From Stigonema ocellatum SAG 48.90 = DSM 106950 (GTDB lineage Bacteria > Cyanobacteriota > Cyanobacteriia > Cyanobacteriales > Nostocaceae): DNA of 64,000 nucleotides. The stretch lies in the NCBI GenBank assembly GCA_016903675.1, contig JADQBA010000029.1, positions 8,832 through 72,831 on the forward strand, written 5' to 3'. Below are positions 26,081 through 34,876 of the stretch, one piece after another. The notes under the pieces are model-generated. The model was given only the letters and a program-made list of their open reading frames with translations. It was not told the DNA's origin and did not search any database. A program made the translations under genes and the position numbers. Position 1 is the first letter of the stretch, and the number at the start of each line of letters is the position of its first letter.

Positions 26081-27328
26081 ATGAATTTTAATAATGGTGA
26101 AAAATCCGAAATAACACTTTATACAACACTTGTCAACCGTATTGCCGAAGCTCCCCAAAAAAGAATAACTTTCGCCGAATACATGGACACGGTGCTATAT
26201 CACCCTGATTATGGTTACTATTCCACAAAGGCACTGAACCTTGGCAAGCGGGGTGATTTTTTCACAGCTGTTCACCTTGGTTCTGACTTTGGTGAGTTGC
26301 TAGCAGTGCAATTTGCCCAAATGTGGGAGATTTTAGGGCGACCTGTACCGTTTTCTTTAGTAGAAATGGGTGCTGGTCAAGGTATTCTGGCATTAGATAT
26401 CCTCAAGTACCTCCAGCAGTACCCAAGTTTTTTTACTGCACTCGATTACGTCATTGTTGAAAAATCTCCAGCTTTAAAGCAAGAACAACAGCAACGCTTG
26501 CAAGAATTTCCTGTACGTTGGTGCAATCTTGAGGAGATACCAAGCCACTCATTGACTGGCTGCTTTTTTTCTAATGAATTGGTAGACGCTTTCCCAGTGC
26601 ATCAGTTCATCCTCGAACAAGGACAACTGCGGGAAATTTATGTAACAACTCGGGGAGGAGGGGGGGAGGGGAGGAGGGGGGGAGGGGGGGTAGGGGGGGT
26701 AGGGGGGGTAGGGATAGTCTCTGTTTCGCCTCCTCTATTTGTGGAAGTGACGGGAGAACCTTCGACGCCGCAGTTAGCTGAATATTTCGATTTAGTTGGT
26801 ATTGAGTTGAGCGAAAATACTTATCCAGATGGTTACCGCAGTGAAATTAATTTAGCAGCGCTACACTGGTTAAGTATAGTAGCAGACCGCTTGCAACGTG
26901 GGTATGTATTAACAATAGATTATGGCTACTCCAACTCGAGTTACTACAACCCTAGGCGATCGCAAGGAACGCTACAGTGCTACTACCAGCATCAGCGGCA
27001 TAACAACCCCTATATCAATATTGGACAACAAGACATAACGGCTCATATTGACTTTCATGCTTTGGAACGGTGGGGTGAGTGTTGCGGATTAGTTAAGCTT
27101 GGTTTTACCCAGCAAGGATTGTTTTTGATGGCGTTGGGGTTGGGCGATCGCATTGCAGCCCTGTCCCATACACAGCAACCGCTGTCTGAATTACTGCGTA
27201 TACGTGATGCACTACACCAGCTTTTAGATCCCTTAGGGCTGGGAGGATTTGGTGTACTAGTTCAAACTAAAGGACTGGTGGAGTCACAAATTGCTCAACC
27301 TTTGAAGGGGCTGAGTATACCACTGTGA
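26081..27328 (+). CDS. MidA/NDUFAF7-family SAM-dependent methyltransferase with G-rich in-frame insertion
   Basis: 415 residues from ATG 26081 (a TTG at 26063 adds six residues). Family marks: ITFAEYMDTVLYHPDYGYY, GDFFTAVHLGSDFGE, the SAM loop VEMGAGQGILALDIL, FFSNELVDAFPVH, YVLTIDYGY and the late IGQQDITAHIDFHAL. Relatives include mitochondrial NDUFAF7, which dimethylates an arginine of complex I subunit NDUFS2. That subunit corresponds to NdhH, encoded 2.6 kb upstream, which is suggestive but not proof of substrate. Between residues 191 and 212 a run of Gly/Val/Arg (GGGGEGRRGGGGVGGVGG) is encoded by a GGGGGAGG-type expansion that keeps the frame. The rest of the protein is intact. Confidence 0.85.
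   Translation: MNFNNGEKSEITLYTTLVNRIAEAPQKRITFAEYMDTVLYHPDYGYYSTKALNLGKRGDFFTAVHLGSDFGELLAVQFAQMWEILGRPVPFSLVEMGAGQGILALDILKYLQQYPSFFTALDYVIVEKSPALKQEQQQRLQEFPVRWCNLEEIPSHSLTGCFFSNELVDAFPVHQFILEQGQLREIYVTTRGGGGEGRRGGGGVGGVGGVGIVSVSPPLFVEVTGEPSTPQLAEYFDLVGIELSENTYPDGYRSEINLAALHWLSIVADRLQRGYVLTIDYGYSNSSYYNPRRSQGTLQCYYQHQRHNNPYINIGQQDITAHIDFHALERWGECCGLVKLGFTQQGLFLMALGLGDRIAALSHTQQPLSELLRIRDALHQLLDPLGLGGFGVLVQTKGLVESQIAQPLKGLSIPL
26653..26712 (+). repeat. Poly-G-rich insertion inside the methyltransferase gene
   Basis: About 60 bases of GGGGGAGG, GGGGGGAGG and TAGGGGGG units, multiple of three overall, lie between codons for VTTR and IVSV. This is a different G-rich unit from the GGGGAAT heptamers. 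Confidence 0.8.
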
Positions 27329-27682
27329 ACCTAAACATTTATAGCGGTTCTGGTGTTGAATCCCATACACGAGGAGTGAGATCGGCCCTCACCCCCAACC
27401 CCTCTCCCAATTTGGGAGAGGGGTGCCCTTTCTTGGGCTATCTTGAGGGCGTTCTGTATGTACTCTCGTGAGAACTGCTATAGTACCAGTGCCTACCAGC
27501 TGGTGAAGAAGGTGAGTACTACTCCGGTCATTAATCTTGAAAGGTTCGTAGTAGTGCTGCTCGATTTCAAGCACTAAAGTGCTTACTACGAACTTTCACA
27601 AACCCACAGAACTAATGACTATTGCCCGCCTTACATTAAATTCGCCCACAGAATAAATGACTAACCAAAACTTAAAGGTGTA
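27329..27682. repeat. Intergenic repeats including a TIR element and a GTTCGTAGT palindrome
   Basis: 27342-27480 has imperfect terminal inverted repeats (TAGCGGTTCT / AGAACTGCTA) and a core (CCCCTCTCCCAATTTGGGAG) shared with the elements at 45793 and 54175. 27539-27597 is a 60-base sequence, GTTCGTAGTAGTGCTGCTCG onward, whose reverse complement recurs almost exactly at 35287-35346. No gene is present. Confidence 0.75.
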
Positions 27683-28002
27683 TTAATCGCAGGTGGCTGC
27701 TGGCTGGTCTAACATAGCAATGAGTGCAATGATAAAACAGATAAAATTCATGAATACCCATGACTTTTTAATGCTAGTGACGTTATTAACCCCTGGTATT
27801 TTACTTTCAGTGTTGATTATGGCTTCTTTTGCCGCAGGTGGCTGATTACCAGATAGGGGAGTAGGGATTGTTGGTGGTTGGTGGTTGGTGGTTGGTTGTT
27901 GGTTGTGGAAAACAAACCCCACTCCCCACTCCCGACTCCCGACTCCCCACTCCCCACTTCCCACTCCCTTAATTAATGTAGAACAAGGAAAAGGAGATTT
28001 GA

Positions 28003-28875
28003 ATGACGGTAGCATTTCTGGGTACTGGATTAATGGGACTACCAATGGCGCAAAGGTTATTAGCGGCAAATATAGACCTTATTGCCTATAACCGCACCCC
28101 AGAAAAGTTAGAACCATTAAAAGCTGCTGGCGCTGAGGTAGCAGCACATGCTGGACAGGCAATTCGCGCTGCTGATTGCATCATTCTTATGCTGACTAAT
28201 GCCGTAGCTATTTATAGTGTGCTACTTTCAGATGGGGCGTCTTCAAATCTGGCAGGTAGGACAGTGATCCAAATGGGGACAATTACTCCTACCGAAAGTA
28301 AGGAAATTAGAAATGCAGTCATGATCGCAGGTGCTGAGTATATAGAAGCACCTGTGTTGGGTAGTATTCCAGAAGCAAAAGCTGGTAAACTTATTGTGAT
28401 GGTGGGTGCACACCAAGAACAATATCAACGCCACTTAGAGTTATTAAAGAATTTTGGTCCAGAACCCATCCTTGTAGGTTGTGTTGGAACTGCTGCTGCG
28501 CTCAAATTAACTCTAAATCAACTCATTGCTTCCCTAACCACTAGCTTTGCCCTTAGTCTTGGTTTTGTCCAGCGTCAGGGTATCGATGTAGAGTTATTTA
28601 TGCAAATTCTGCGTCCAAGCGTTCTTTACGCACCTACTTTTGACAAAAAGCTGCAACGGATGCTGGATGGCAATTATACCAATCCCAATTTCCCAACAAA
28701 ACATTTGATGAAAGACACAGATTTGTTTATTGCGGAAGCAAAATCAGTTGGTCTAAATGTCAGCAGTATTGAAGGGGTGCGGGAAATTTTAGAAATAGCC
28801 ATAAAAATGTCGTTTGCTAACGAGGATTACTCATCACTATTTTCTGCCATTAATTCAGAAAATATGAATCTATAG
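28003..28875 (+). CDS. NAD(P)-dependent beta-hydroxyacid dehydrogenase (3-hydroxyisobutyrate dehydrogenase family)
   Basis: 290 residues. The Rossmann motif at the start is FLGTGLMGLPMAQRL with the NADP-preferring NRT (residues 29-31). The substrate motif is EAPVLGSIPEAKAGKL, and the catalytic lysine lies in ALKLTLNQLIASL. The C-terminal helical domain (MKDTDLFIAEAKSVGL) is complete. The family reduces or oxidises short beta-hydroxyacids such as glyoxylate, succinic semialdehyde, 3-hydroxyisobutyrate or tartronate semialdehyde; which one cannot be read from the sequence. AGGAG lies eight bases before the ATG. The leader contains a complement of the GGGGAGT repeat at 27920-27965. Confidence 0.88.
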   Translation: MTVAFLGTGLMGLPMAQRLLAANIDLIAYNRTPEKLEPLKAAGAEVAAHAGQAIRAADCIILMLTNAVAIYSVLLSDGASSNLAGRTVIQMGTITPTESKEIRNAVMIAGAEYIEAPVLGSIPEAKAGKLIVMVGAHQEQYQRHLELLKNFGPEPILVGCVGTAAALKLTLNQLIASLTTSFALSLGFVQRQGIDVELFMQILRPSVLYAPTFDKKLQRMLDGNYTNPNFPTKHLMKDTDLFIAEAKSVGLNVSSIEGVREILEIAIKMSFANEDYSSLFSAINSENMNL

Positions 28876-29136
28876 CTGGTGTCTTGCCAATTTATACCGT
28901 GATCATGTAAAAATATACAGCGGAGCTATTAAACATTAAACTTGCAACCTTTGCATTTTTTTGTTTTTTGTAATGTTAACCACTAACGGCACGCGGCTAA
29001 ATAATGCTGCATAGTGATGAGTGGTTGCTTAGTTACAAGAAAATTATGTGTTGATAGCTCACAAAGCGCTAGCACAGATTATTAAGAGAGCGAATTTAGC
29101 CAAAAGTCTTTTCTCATTTGAAATACAGAGGTATCA

Positions 29137-29817
29137 ATGACTATTTTTAATCAACAGACAGATAATTATAAATTACTTAGGCCGCAACCGCATTGGCGAG
29201 GGGAAAACCATATAAACTCTGGTAGGGAGGATGAAGATACTAAGATACTAGATCCTTCGGTATCCAGAAGCATGTTCAATACCTCAAATCGCGGTCGAGT
29301 AGCTATTTTTATTGATGGCGCAAACCTATTTTATGCAGCTTTGCAACTCGGGATTGAAATTGACTACGCCAAACTGCTTTGCTATTTAACTGATAGTAGG
29401 AGGTTGTTACGTGCTTTCTTCTACACTGGAATTGATCGCGCCCATGAAAAACAACAGGGTTTTCTCCTGTGGATGCGTCGCAATGGCTATCGTGTAGTCA
29501 CCAAAGATTTAGTCCAGGTTCCAGATGGTTCCAAAAAAGCCAATCTAGATGTAGAAATCGCTGTCGATATGATTAACCTGGCACCCTACTACGATACTGC
29601 TGTCTTAGTGAGTGGGGATGGAGATCTCACTTACGCTGTTAATGCTGTGACTTACAAAGGAGTTAGAGTCGAAGTGGCCAGTGTGCGAGGAATGACCAGC
29701 GACAGCTTAATTGATGTTGCTGACTACTTCATGGATCTGGATTCTATAAAAGAACACATTCAAAAGGATTCTCAACCAGGCTATAACTACCGACCAATTT
29801 ATAATTCTAGCCTTTAA
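29137..29817 (+). CDS. LabA-like NYN-domain protein (DUF88)
   Basis: 226 residues. After ~50 unconserved residues the NYN (PIN-like) domain runs to the end: VAIFIDGANLFYAAL with the first acidic residue, KKANLDVEIAVDMI, TAVLVSGDGDLTYAV and VEVASV. The acidic residues of the putative ribonuclease site (FIDG, DVEIAVD, SGDGD) are conserved. LabA of Synechococcus modulates circadian output through KaiC-dependent signalling. This protein is a paralogous family member and could be an RNase or regulator. A 20-bp perfect hairpin follows 17 bases after the stop. Confidence 0.85.
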   Translation: MTIFNQQTDNYKLLRPQPHWRGENHINSGREDEDTKILDPSVSRSMFNTSNRGRVAIFIDGANLFYAALQLGIEIDYAKLLCYLTDSRRLLRAFFYTGIDRAHEKQQGFLLWMRRNGYRVVTKDLVQVPDGSKKANLDVEIAVDMINLAPYYDTAVLVSGDGDLTYAVNAVTYKGVRVEVASVRGMTSDSLIDVADYFMDLDSIKEHIQKDSQPGYNYRPIYNSSL

Positions 29818-29833
29818 GCACGTGCGATCAAAG

Positions 29834-29884
29834 CGTCATTTGTCCAGTGTCATTTATAATACTAATGACACTGGACAAATGACG
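29834..29884. terminator. Long perfect hairpin after the LabA-like gene
   Basis: CGTCATTTGTCCAGTGTCAT and its exact reverse complement are separated by an 11-base AT-rich loop. It is a likely terminator or transcript-end structure for the NYN gene. It is followed by a second GC hairpin at 29902-29929 (GTAGGGGCGCAAGG...), a dispersed repeat also at 4338-4367. Confidence 0.6.
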
Positions 29885-29985
29885 GGGGCGGTCTTGTTAT
29901 CGTAGGGGCGCAAGGCCTTACGCCCCTACACCTAGAAAGATGAGGCTTTTCGGCAGCGTTTTGTAATCGTTCACGACTATGTCTA

Positions 29986-30696
29986 ATGGATATTTTAATT
30001 ATTGAGGATGAAGCTGAAATTGCTCAGTTAATCCAACTGACTCTAGAAAAAGAAGGATTTTCCTGTCGCATTAGTCGTGATGGCATGAGTGCTTTGCAGA
30101 TATTTCAGGAGAAACTACCAGATTTAATTATCCTAGACTTAATGATTCCTGGTTTGGATGGACTGGAAGTTTGTGCCAGAATTCGTCAGCAACCTAGTGC
30201 AAAAGACCCCTATATATTGATGCTTACGGCTAAGGGAGAGGAAATTGATCGCGTTATTGGCTTGTCTACTGGTGCTGATGATTATATGGTCAAACCTTTC
30301 AGCCCCAGAGAATTGGTTGCCCGAGTGCGAGCGCTACTGCGGCGTAGCCTTCGCCAAGGGGGACAACATCAGATCAATCGTACTCAACACTTTATCGTAG
30401 ATTTAGAGCAGCGCACTATCAGTCGCAAGCTAGATTCTCAGCCAGCAGAAATCCTGGAGTTAACAACCCTAGAATTTAACTTGTTAAGTACCTTTGTTAG
30501 CAATCCTGGTCGAGTTTGGAACCGCACCCAGCTCATAGACAAACTTTGGGGCGATAACTTTTTTGGTGATGAACGGGTGGTGGATACTCATGTAGCGCGG
30601 TTGCGAAAAAAAATTGAGCCTGACCCGGCTAATCCCACTTTTGTCAAAACTGTTGTTGGAGTTGGTTACAAGTTTGAGGACCCACCTGTGGCTTGA
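29986..30696 (+). CDS. OmpR/PhoB-family response regulator
   Basis: 236 residues. The receiver domain has the acidic pocket (IIEDEAE), phospho-acceptor Asp in LIILDLMIPGLDG, Thr in MLTAKGEE and Lys in MVKPFSPREL. The C-terminal winged helix has LTTLEFNLL, RVWNRTQLIDKLWG and VDTHVARLRKKIEP, ending VGVGYKFEDP. It is a DNA-binding transcription factor activated by the kinase encoded immediately downstream, whose gene starts 5 bases after this stop. Confidence 0.92.
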   Translation: MDILIIEDEAEIAQLIQLTLEKEGFSCRISRDGMSALQIFQEKLPDLIILDLMIPGLDGLEVCARIRQQPSAKDPYILMLTAKGEEIDRVIGLSTGADDYMVKPFSPRELVARVRALLRRSLRQGGQHQINRTQHFIVDLEQRTISRKLDSQPAEILELTTLEFNLLSTFVSNPGRVWNRTQLIDKLWGDNFFGDERVVDTHVARLRKKIEPDPANPTFVKTVVGVGYKFEDPPVA

Positions 30697-30701
30697 GTAG
30701 C

Positions 30702-31808
30702 ATGAACTGGCGTTGGACTTGGTCTTGGTCTTTGGCATCGCGCCTATTTTTCTCTCACTTTGTGGTCATGATAGTGGGAGTCATAAGTCTTGTCACTATC
30801 AGTAAAATCTCTTCTCCCCGCTTTTTTATCTTGCATTTGGAACGACTAGAACATGAGGGGTTGGATTTAATCGATGCCGAGACTGACTTGGTGGAAGGAT
30901 TTGAAACTGCTTGGAGTCGAAGCACTTTCTGGTCAGTGTTAGTAGGTGCAACGGCAGCAGGAGGATTGAGTTACTGGGTGTCTATGCGGATAGTACACCG
31001 ATTAACCGAGATGGAGCAAATTACTCAAAAGTTTGCTGCTGGTGAACTCAATGCGCGACTACCTAAAAGTGATATTCCCGAACTGAATCGGCTGGGTGTC
31101 AGTTTCAACAGTATGGCAGCAAGTTTAGAAGGGGTGGAAGCACGGCGGCGGGATCTGATTGGAGACATGACCCATGAGTTACGGACACCGCTGACTGTGG
31201 TGCGCGGTTATTTAGAAGAACTCGCAGATGGGGAAATTGAACCGTCCCCTGAGATTTATCAGCAGCTTGCAAAAGAAACCAAACGTTTAGAACGCTTAGT
31301 CAACGACATGCAAGAACTTTCCAAAGCAGAAGCAGGTTATCTGCCGATCCGTATACAGAAAGTTCATCTGCGTCCCTTGTTAGAGTCGTTAGTGCAGCGC
31401 TTTGCCGACCAACTGCTAGAAGATGGTCCTGTTCTGCTTCTGGTGTGTCCACCCCAACTCCCACCCGTGTTGGCGGATATTGATCGTACAGAACAGGTGC
31501 TAGTCAACTTGGTGGGCAATGCAATGCGCTATACCCCTCAAGGTTCCATTACCATCCGTGTTTGGGTTCAACCCAGTAAGCTCTGGATTGCGGTTATTGA
31601 TACAGGTATGGGGATTGCGGCAGAAGATTTACCTCACGTGTTTGAGCGCTTCTGGCGAGCTGACAAATCAAGAACTCGCCATTCCGGAGGAACTGGCATT
31701 GGTTTAACGATCTCGCGCCGTTTGGTTGAACTGCAAGGCGGACAAATTGAGGTGGAAAGTCAGCAAGGATTGGGTAGCACGTTTCGTTTTTTTCTACCTT
31801 TAGCATGA
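30702..31808 (+). CDS. Membrane sensor histidine kinase (BaeS-like), partner of the upstream regulator
   Basis: 368 residues from ATG 30702; a TTG at 30693 overlapping the regulator's stop is possible. There are two transmembrane segments (about 15-37 and 75-95) around a short ~35-residue periplasmic loop. A HAMP domain follows (RIVHRLTEMEQITQKFAAGELNARLP), then HisKA with DMTHELRTPLTVVRGYLEEL and HATPase_c (LVGNAMRYTPQGS, DTGMGI, GGTGIGLTISRR). The small loop suggests it senses membrane or envelope state rather than a large ligand. It is co-transcribed with the OmpR-type regulator. Confidence 0.9.
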   Translation: MNWRWTWSWSLASRLFFSHFVVMIVGVISLVTISKISSPRFFILHLERLEHEGLDLIDAETDLVEGFETAWSRSTFWSVLVGATAAGGLSYWVSMRIVHRLTEMEQITQKFAAGELNARLPKSDIPELNRLGVSFNSMAASLEGVEARRRDLIGDMTHELRTPLTVVRGYLEELADGEIEPSPEIYQQLAKETKRLERLVNDMQELSKAEAGYLPIRIQKVHLRPLLESLVQRFADQLLEDGPVLLLVCPPQLPPVLADIDRTEQVLVNLVGNAMRYTPQGSITIRVWVQPSKLWIAVIDTGMGIAAEDLPHVFERFWRADKSRTRHSGGTGIGLTISRRLVELQGGQIEVESQQGLGSTFRFFLPLA

Positions 31809-32408
31809 GTTCAGTATGTAGTATGTAGGGTGGGCACTGCCCACCATAGTGCCCACTACTACAAAACCTTTTATCCGAAAGGCATTGATGCTCGAGAAAC
31901 TAACATAATTAAACGTCTACTTATTGTTAATAAAAGTTAGGTGTAAGTACTGATTCATAGTTATTAGGAGTTAGATTAAAATTAATTTTATTAGAATTAA
32001 CTTTAAGCATGAAGCTGAAAATATGACATTCGTTTTTTAGTTTTCTCACTAACGTCACTGAGATTTTTAATAAATGAATATAACTAATTTTGATTTACTA
32101 AATTTAGATAGCTTAGAGATTCCTTTTTCCACTGATCGGCTATCCACTGCTGCTTCTGTTGGACGCTTGTTCCAACAGAAAGCAGCCACCCTAACCCACT
32201 GGTAAAGTTTGTCATGTACTTTCAGCCAGGTACCATCTTTGCACCATCTGCGAAAATAACCATAAACTGTTGACGCATTGTCAAGAGAAAAATAAGCGAA
32301 GCGCGTACTACAACGAGATCAGGCTTAAGCCGACAGATCAGGGTTTTAGACATTGCAAATGGGTAGCTTATTTACGCGCCCCGTGTACTAGCTGGAAAAT
32401 CCCTGGTA
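31809..32408. repeat. Intergenic region with a hairpin and insertion-sequence debris
   Basis: GTGGGCACTGCCCACC at about 31831-31846 forms a palindrome (similar to one at 16590-16605). AT-rich sequence follows to 32097, then an IS5-family transposase remnant at 32098-32280 (own entry). The segment 32336-32392 repeats 11452-11506 in inverse orientation and may be an insertion-sequence end. Confidence 0.65.
32098..32280 (-). pseudogene. IS5-family transposase remnant
   Basis: Reading the minus strand from 32279 gives NASTVYGYFRRWCKDGTWLK, then VHDKLYQWVRVAAFCWNKRP and TEAAVDSRSVEK. This is the N-terminal DUF4096 region of IS5-type (IS1031/IS427-like) transposases: S-T-V-Y-x-Y-F-R-x-W, D-G-T-W, and D-S-x-S-V. 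The frame dissolves on both sides and no DDE catalytic domain follows, so it is a dead fragment of roughly 60 codons. Confidence 0.7.
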
Positions 32409-32698
32409 ATGCTCGTCATGTGCATTCCTGAGAAAGTACGTAAAGAATGGCATTCATTACACCATACATTGCTGTGGTACGTTCGCGGAGCGTCTCCCCT
32501 TGGAAAAGGATGGCCAGGGCGGATCGCTTCCGGAAATAGGTCGGCAATTAATTCCCACTATTCCTACGTTAGATCATTAGGATATGCTTTATTCATTCAC
32601 TCACAAGGTGCTGATATATACAACTTTCAGCCGTACCCTTGTGAGCTTTCTTTCAGTAGCCCACCACTTTTAAAACATCCTCATTCGGAGTACGGACA

Positions 32699-32974
32699 AT
32701 GAACAACGTTCAATTGCCTTTGGTTATTAGTTACTTGGCAATAAGCTGCTATTTTTTTAGCAATTGGTTAAAATTCTGCCTCCGCCATCCCCATTCTTCT
32801 CCAGAAGATAAATTTTTATCTTTTGTCATGTTTTTCATAACAACCATCCTATGGCCCCTGCTTATCCCGATAAATTGTATAGAAACATACAAATCACGGA
32901 AACTTGAGTTCAGTAATGTGATTCCTATTTTCGTGGCAATTTTTGCGTTGAGTATTGCACTATATATGGGTTAG
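32699..32974 (+). CDS. Small membrane protein of unknown function
   Basis: 91 residues, ATG start. Hydrophobic segments lie at about 5-22 (VISYLAISCYFFSNWLKF), 40-60 (FLSFVMFFITTILWPLLI) and 74-90 (VIPIFVAIFALSIALYM), so it probably has three transmembrane helices. I do not recognise a family. The protein-like composition and fitting start support a real gene. It is isolated between insertion-sequence debris and htrA. Confidence 0.55.
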   Translation: MNNVQLPLVISYLAISCYFFSNWLKFCLRHPHSSPEDKFLSFVMFFITTILWPLLIPINCIETYKSRKLEFSNVIPIFVAIFALSIALYMG

Positions 32975-33171
32975 GGAATGGGTAGGGGCTATCTTTACCC
33001 CGCCCGTACAGGTGTGGGGGAAATTAAATAAATTTTTCATCTCAGGATGGCTAATTAGTTTCATAATTCATCATTCATCATTCATAATTTCTTGACCCCC
33101 AAACAAATAGGGATGGGCAAAATGTCCATCCCTTAACAAAGAATATTTATTTTATGGCAACAGAGTTATTC

Positions 33172-33276
33172 CAATACGGTTCGGTTAAGGGTAGTTGACG
33201 GCAGGAGTTACTAGAGAAACCGGGTTTCTTAAAGAAACCGGGTTTTGGTCGGCTGGTGCTTATCCGAACCGTATTG
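33172..33276. mobile_element. 105-bp MITE-like element with 10-bp target duplication at the htrA stop codon
   Basis: The ends are CAATACGGTTCGG and its reverse complement (CCGAACCGTATTG). The interior carries the GAAACCGGGTTTC palindrome. It is flanked on both sides by AGAGTTATTC (33162-33171 and 33277-33286), a 10-base direct repeat; the right copy contains the htrA stop codon. A solitary copy of the same end (CCGAACCGTATTG) lies at 47659-47671 just before the carbonic anhydrase start. Confidence 0.75.
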
Positions 33277-33280
33277 AGAG

Positions 33281-34561
33281 TTATTCCACTACTTGAGCTG
33301 TGGGAAAAGCACCAGGTCGCACAGCTAAGCTGAGATTTTGTCCATTGCGATGCAAGTCAATGCGCACATCTGCGTTGAGTTGGCTATTTTCTACTGCGGT
33401 TTGTACGGATCTTGCGTCTTTCACTGGTTGATCGTTGAGTTTTTCGATAACATCACCAGCACGTATCCCAGCTTTAGCTGCTGGTGAATTTGGCATGACT
33501 TTGACAACTAAGACGCCGTGGTCTTCATTGACAGTTATACCACTGTTAGGATCTGAGTTTAGGCTTTGCTTCACCTCAGGTGTCAAACCTATCATCTGAA
33601 TTCCTAGATAAGGATGTTGTGCTTTACCTGTAGCTATCAGTTGAGTGGAAATACGTTGCGCTGTGTTGATAGGAATGGCAAATCCTAATCCTTGTGCCCC
33701 TTGAATAATAGCTGTATTCATGCCTATGACCTCGCCACGGGAATTGAGTAGGGGTCCGCCAGAATTACCAGGATTGATGGCAGCATCTGTTTGAATGTAG
33801 TCTACTCGCTTATCTGAACCAATCAGATTGCTAGCACGTCCGGTAGCACTAACGATGCCAGTTGTGACGGTATTATCCAAACCAAGAGGGTTGCCAATGG
33901 CGATCGCCCATTGTCCCGGTTCTAGCTTGTCTGAGTTACCCAATTTCACTATTGGCAGACTGGTTGCTTGAATCTTGACAACCGCCACATCTGTCAACTT
34001 ATCTTCACCCATTACCTTACCTTGAAAGGTGCGCCCATCCTTCAGTGTGACTTTTACTGTATCCGCACCATCAACCACATGGGTATTGGTGAGAATGCGA
34101 CCATCATTACTAATGATGAAGCCTGAACCAGTACCTCGTTCCACCCGATTTTGTGGTTGTGTTGGTATTGCAGACCCAAAGAAGCGCTGGAGAAACGGGT
34201 CATCAAATCCTTGAATTGACCGGGTTTTTACCGTTCTGGAAGAATCTATCCGCACCACAGCAGGTCCAACTTCTTTTACAATGGTTGTCACAAAGTTAGG
34301 ATCAGTGGACGCTGGTAATGGGGGAGCAGCATCTACTCGACTCACTCCCAGGTTAGATGCATTAGTAGGCGAAACTTGCTGGTAGTGAGAACCCAGATAT
34401 CCACCTGCAAATGTCATACCAGATCCCAACAACACCAGCGATAGATTCAAAGCTGCTTTTCGCCAAGGTGCAGCATTCTGGGATTTAGAGGCAGAAGGGG
34501 TCAAGGGGATTTTATTGTATTGTCCTGGCTCGTTATCGCCATCACGGGGTATCTTATACAT
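33281..34561 (-). CDS. HtrA/DegP-family S1C serine protease (HhoA/HhoB/HtrA type)
   Basis: 426 residues. An N-terminal membrane anchor (LNLSLVLLGSGMTFAGGYLG, about 38-57) is followed by a trypsin-like domain with the triad His in ILTNTHVVDGAD, Asp in LTDVAVVKI and Ser in INPGNSGGPLLN. One PDZ domain (VLVVKVMPNSPAAKAGIRAGDVIEKL) completes it. It is a periplasmic/thylakoid-lumen quality-control protease-chaperone. The upstream 300 bases are AT-rich and hold its promoter. A GGGATGG-CCATCCC hairpin at 33110-33132 may terminate it beyond the inserted MITE-like element. The C-terminus is unaltered by that insertion. Confidence 0.93.
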   Translation of the reverse strand: MYKIPRDGDNEPGQYNKIPLTPSASKSQNAAPWRKAALNLSLVLLGSGMTFAGGYLGSHYQQVSPTNASNLGVSRVDAAPPLPASTDPNFVTTIVKEVGPAVVRIDSSRTVKTRSIQGFDDPFLQRFFGSAIPTQPQNRVERGTGSGFIISNDGRILTNTHVVDGADTVKVTLKDGRTFQGKVMGEDKLTDVAVVKIQATSLPIVKLGNSDKLEPGQWAIAIGNPLGLDNTVTTGIVSATGRASNLIGSDKRVDYIQTDAAINPGNSGGPLLNSRGEVIGMNTAIIQGAQGLGFAIPINTAQRISTQLIATGKAQHPYLGIQMIGLTPEVKQSLNSDPNSGITVNEDHGVLVVKVMPNSPAAKAGIRAGDVIEKLNDQPVKDARSVQTAVENSQLNADVRIDLHRNGQNLSLAVRPGAFPTAQVVE

Positions 34562-34876
34562 TTGCTCTCTGTAACTTTTTGAAGATATATATATAATTTA
34601 TAGTCTATAAATTCTTTGTGACAATCCTGTTACAAAAACGTAAACGCCTTGTGAAGAATCTGAGGGGAACCTTTCCCAAAGCTTATTTAACGTTACAGAC
34701 TCAAACAATGACTTGTGGTCAGCACCTACATCAACTTAATATAGCATGTATGTACTTAATCTGTCAACGATGGGTTTGTAGTTGGACTACCGTTGCCGAA
34801 AGCCGATGCAACGCACAAAGCGCCAAAAAATCGTGATTCAAAGAGGGAGCAAGCGATCGCACGAGGAAATTGTGAA

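Noticed and set aside
27683..28069. 128-codon minus-strand ORF upstream of the dehydrogenase
   Set aside because: It overlaps the 5' end of a clear gene and contains the GGGGAGT repeat; only the last ~45 codons look protein-like and no start supports them.
32409..32702. 97-codon ORF before the small membrane protein
   Set aside because: Composition and lack of motif suggest chance; it lies in insertion-sequence debris and overlaps the next start.
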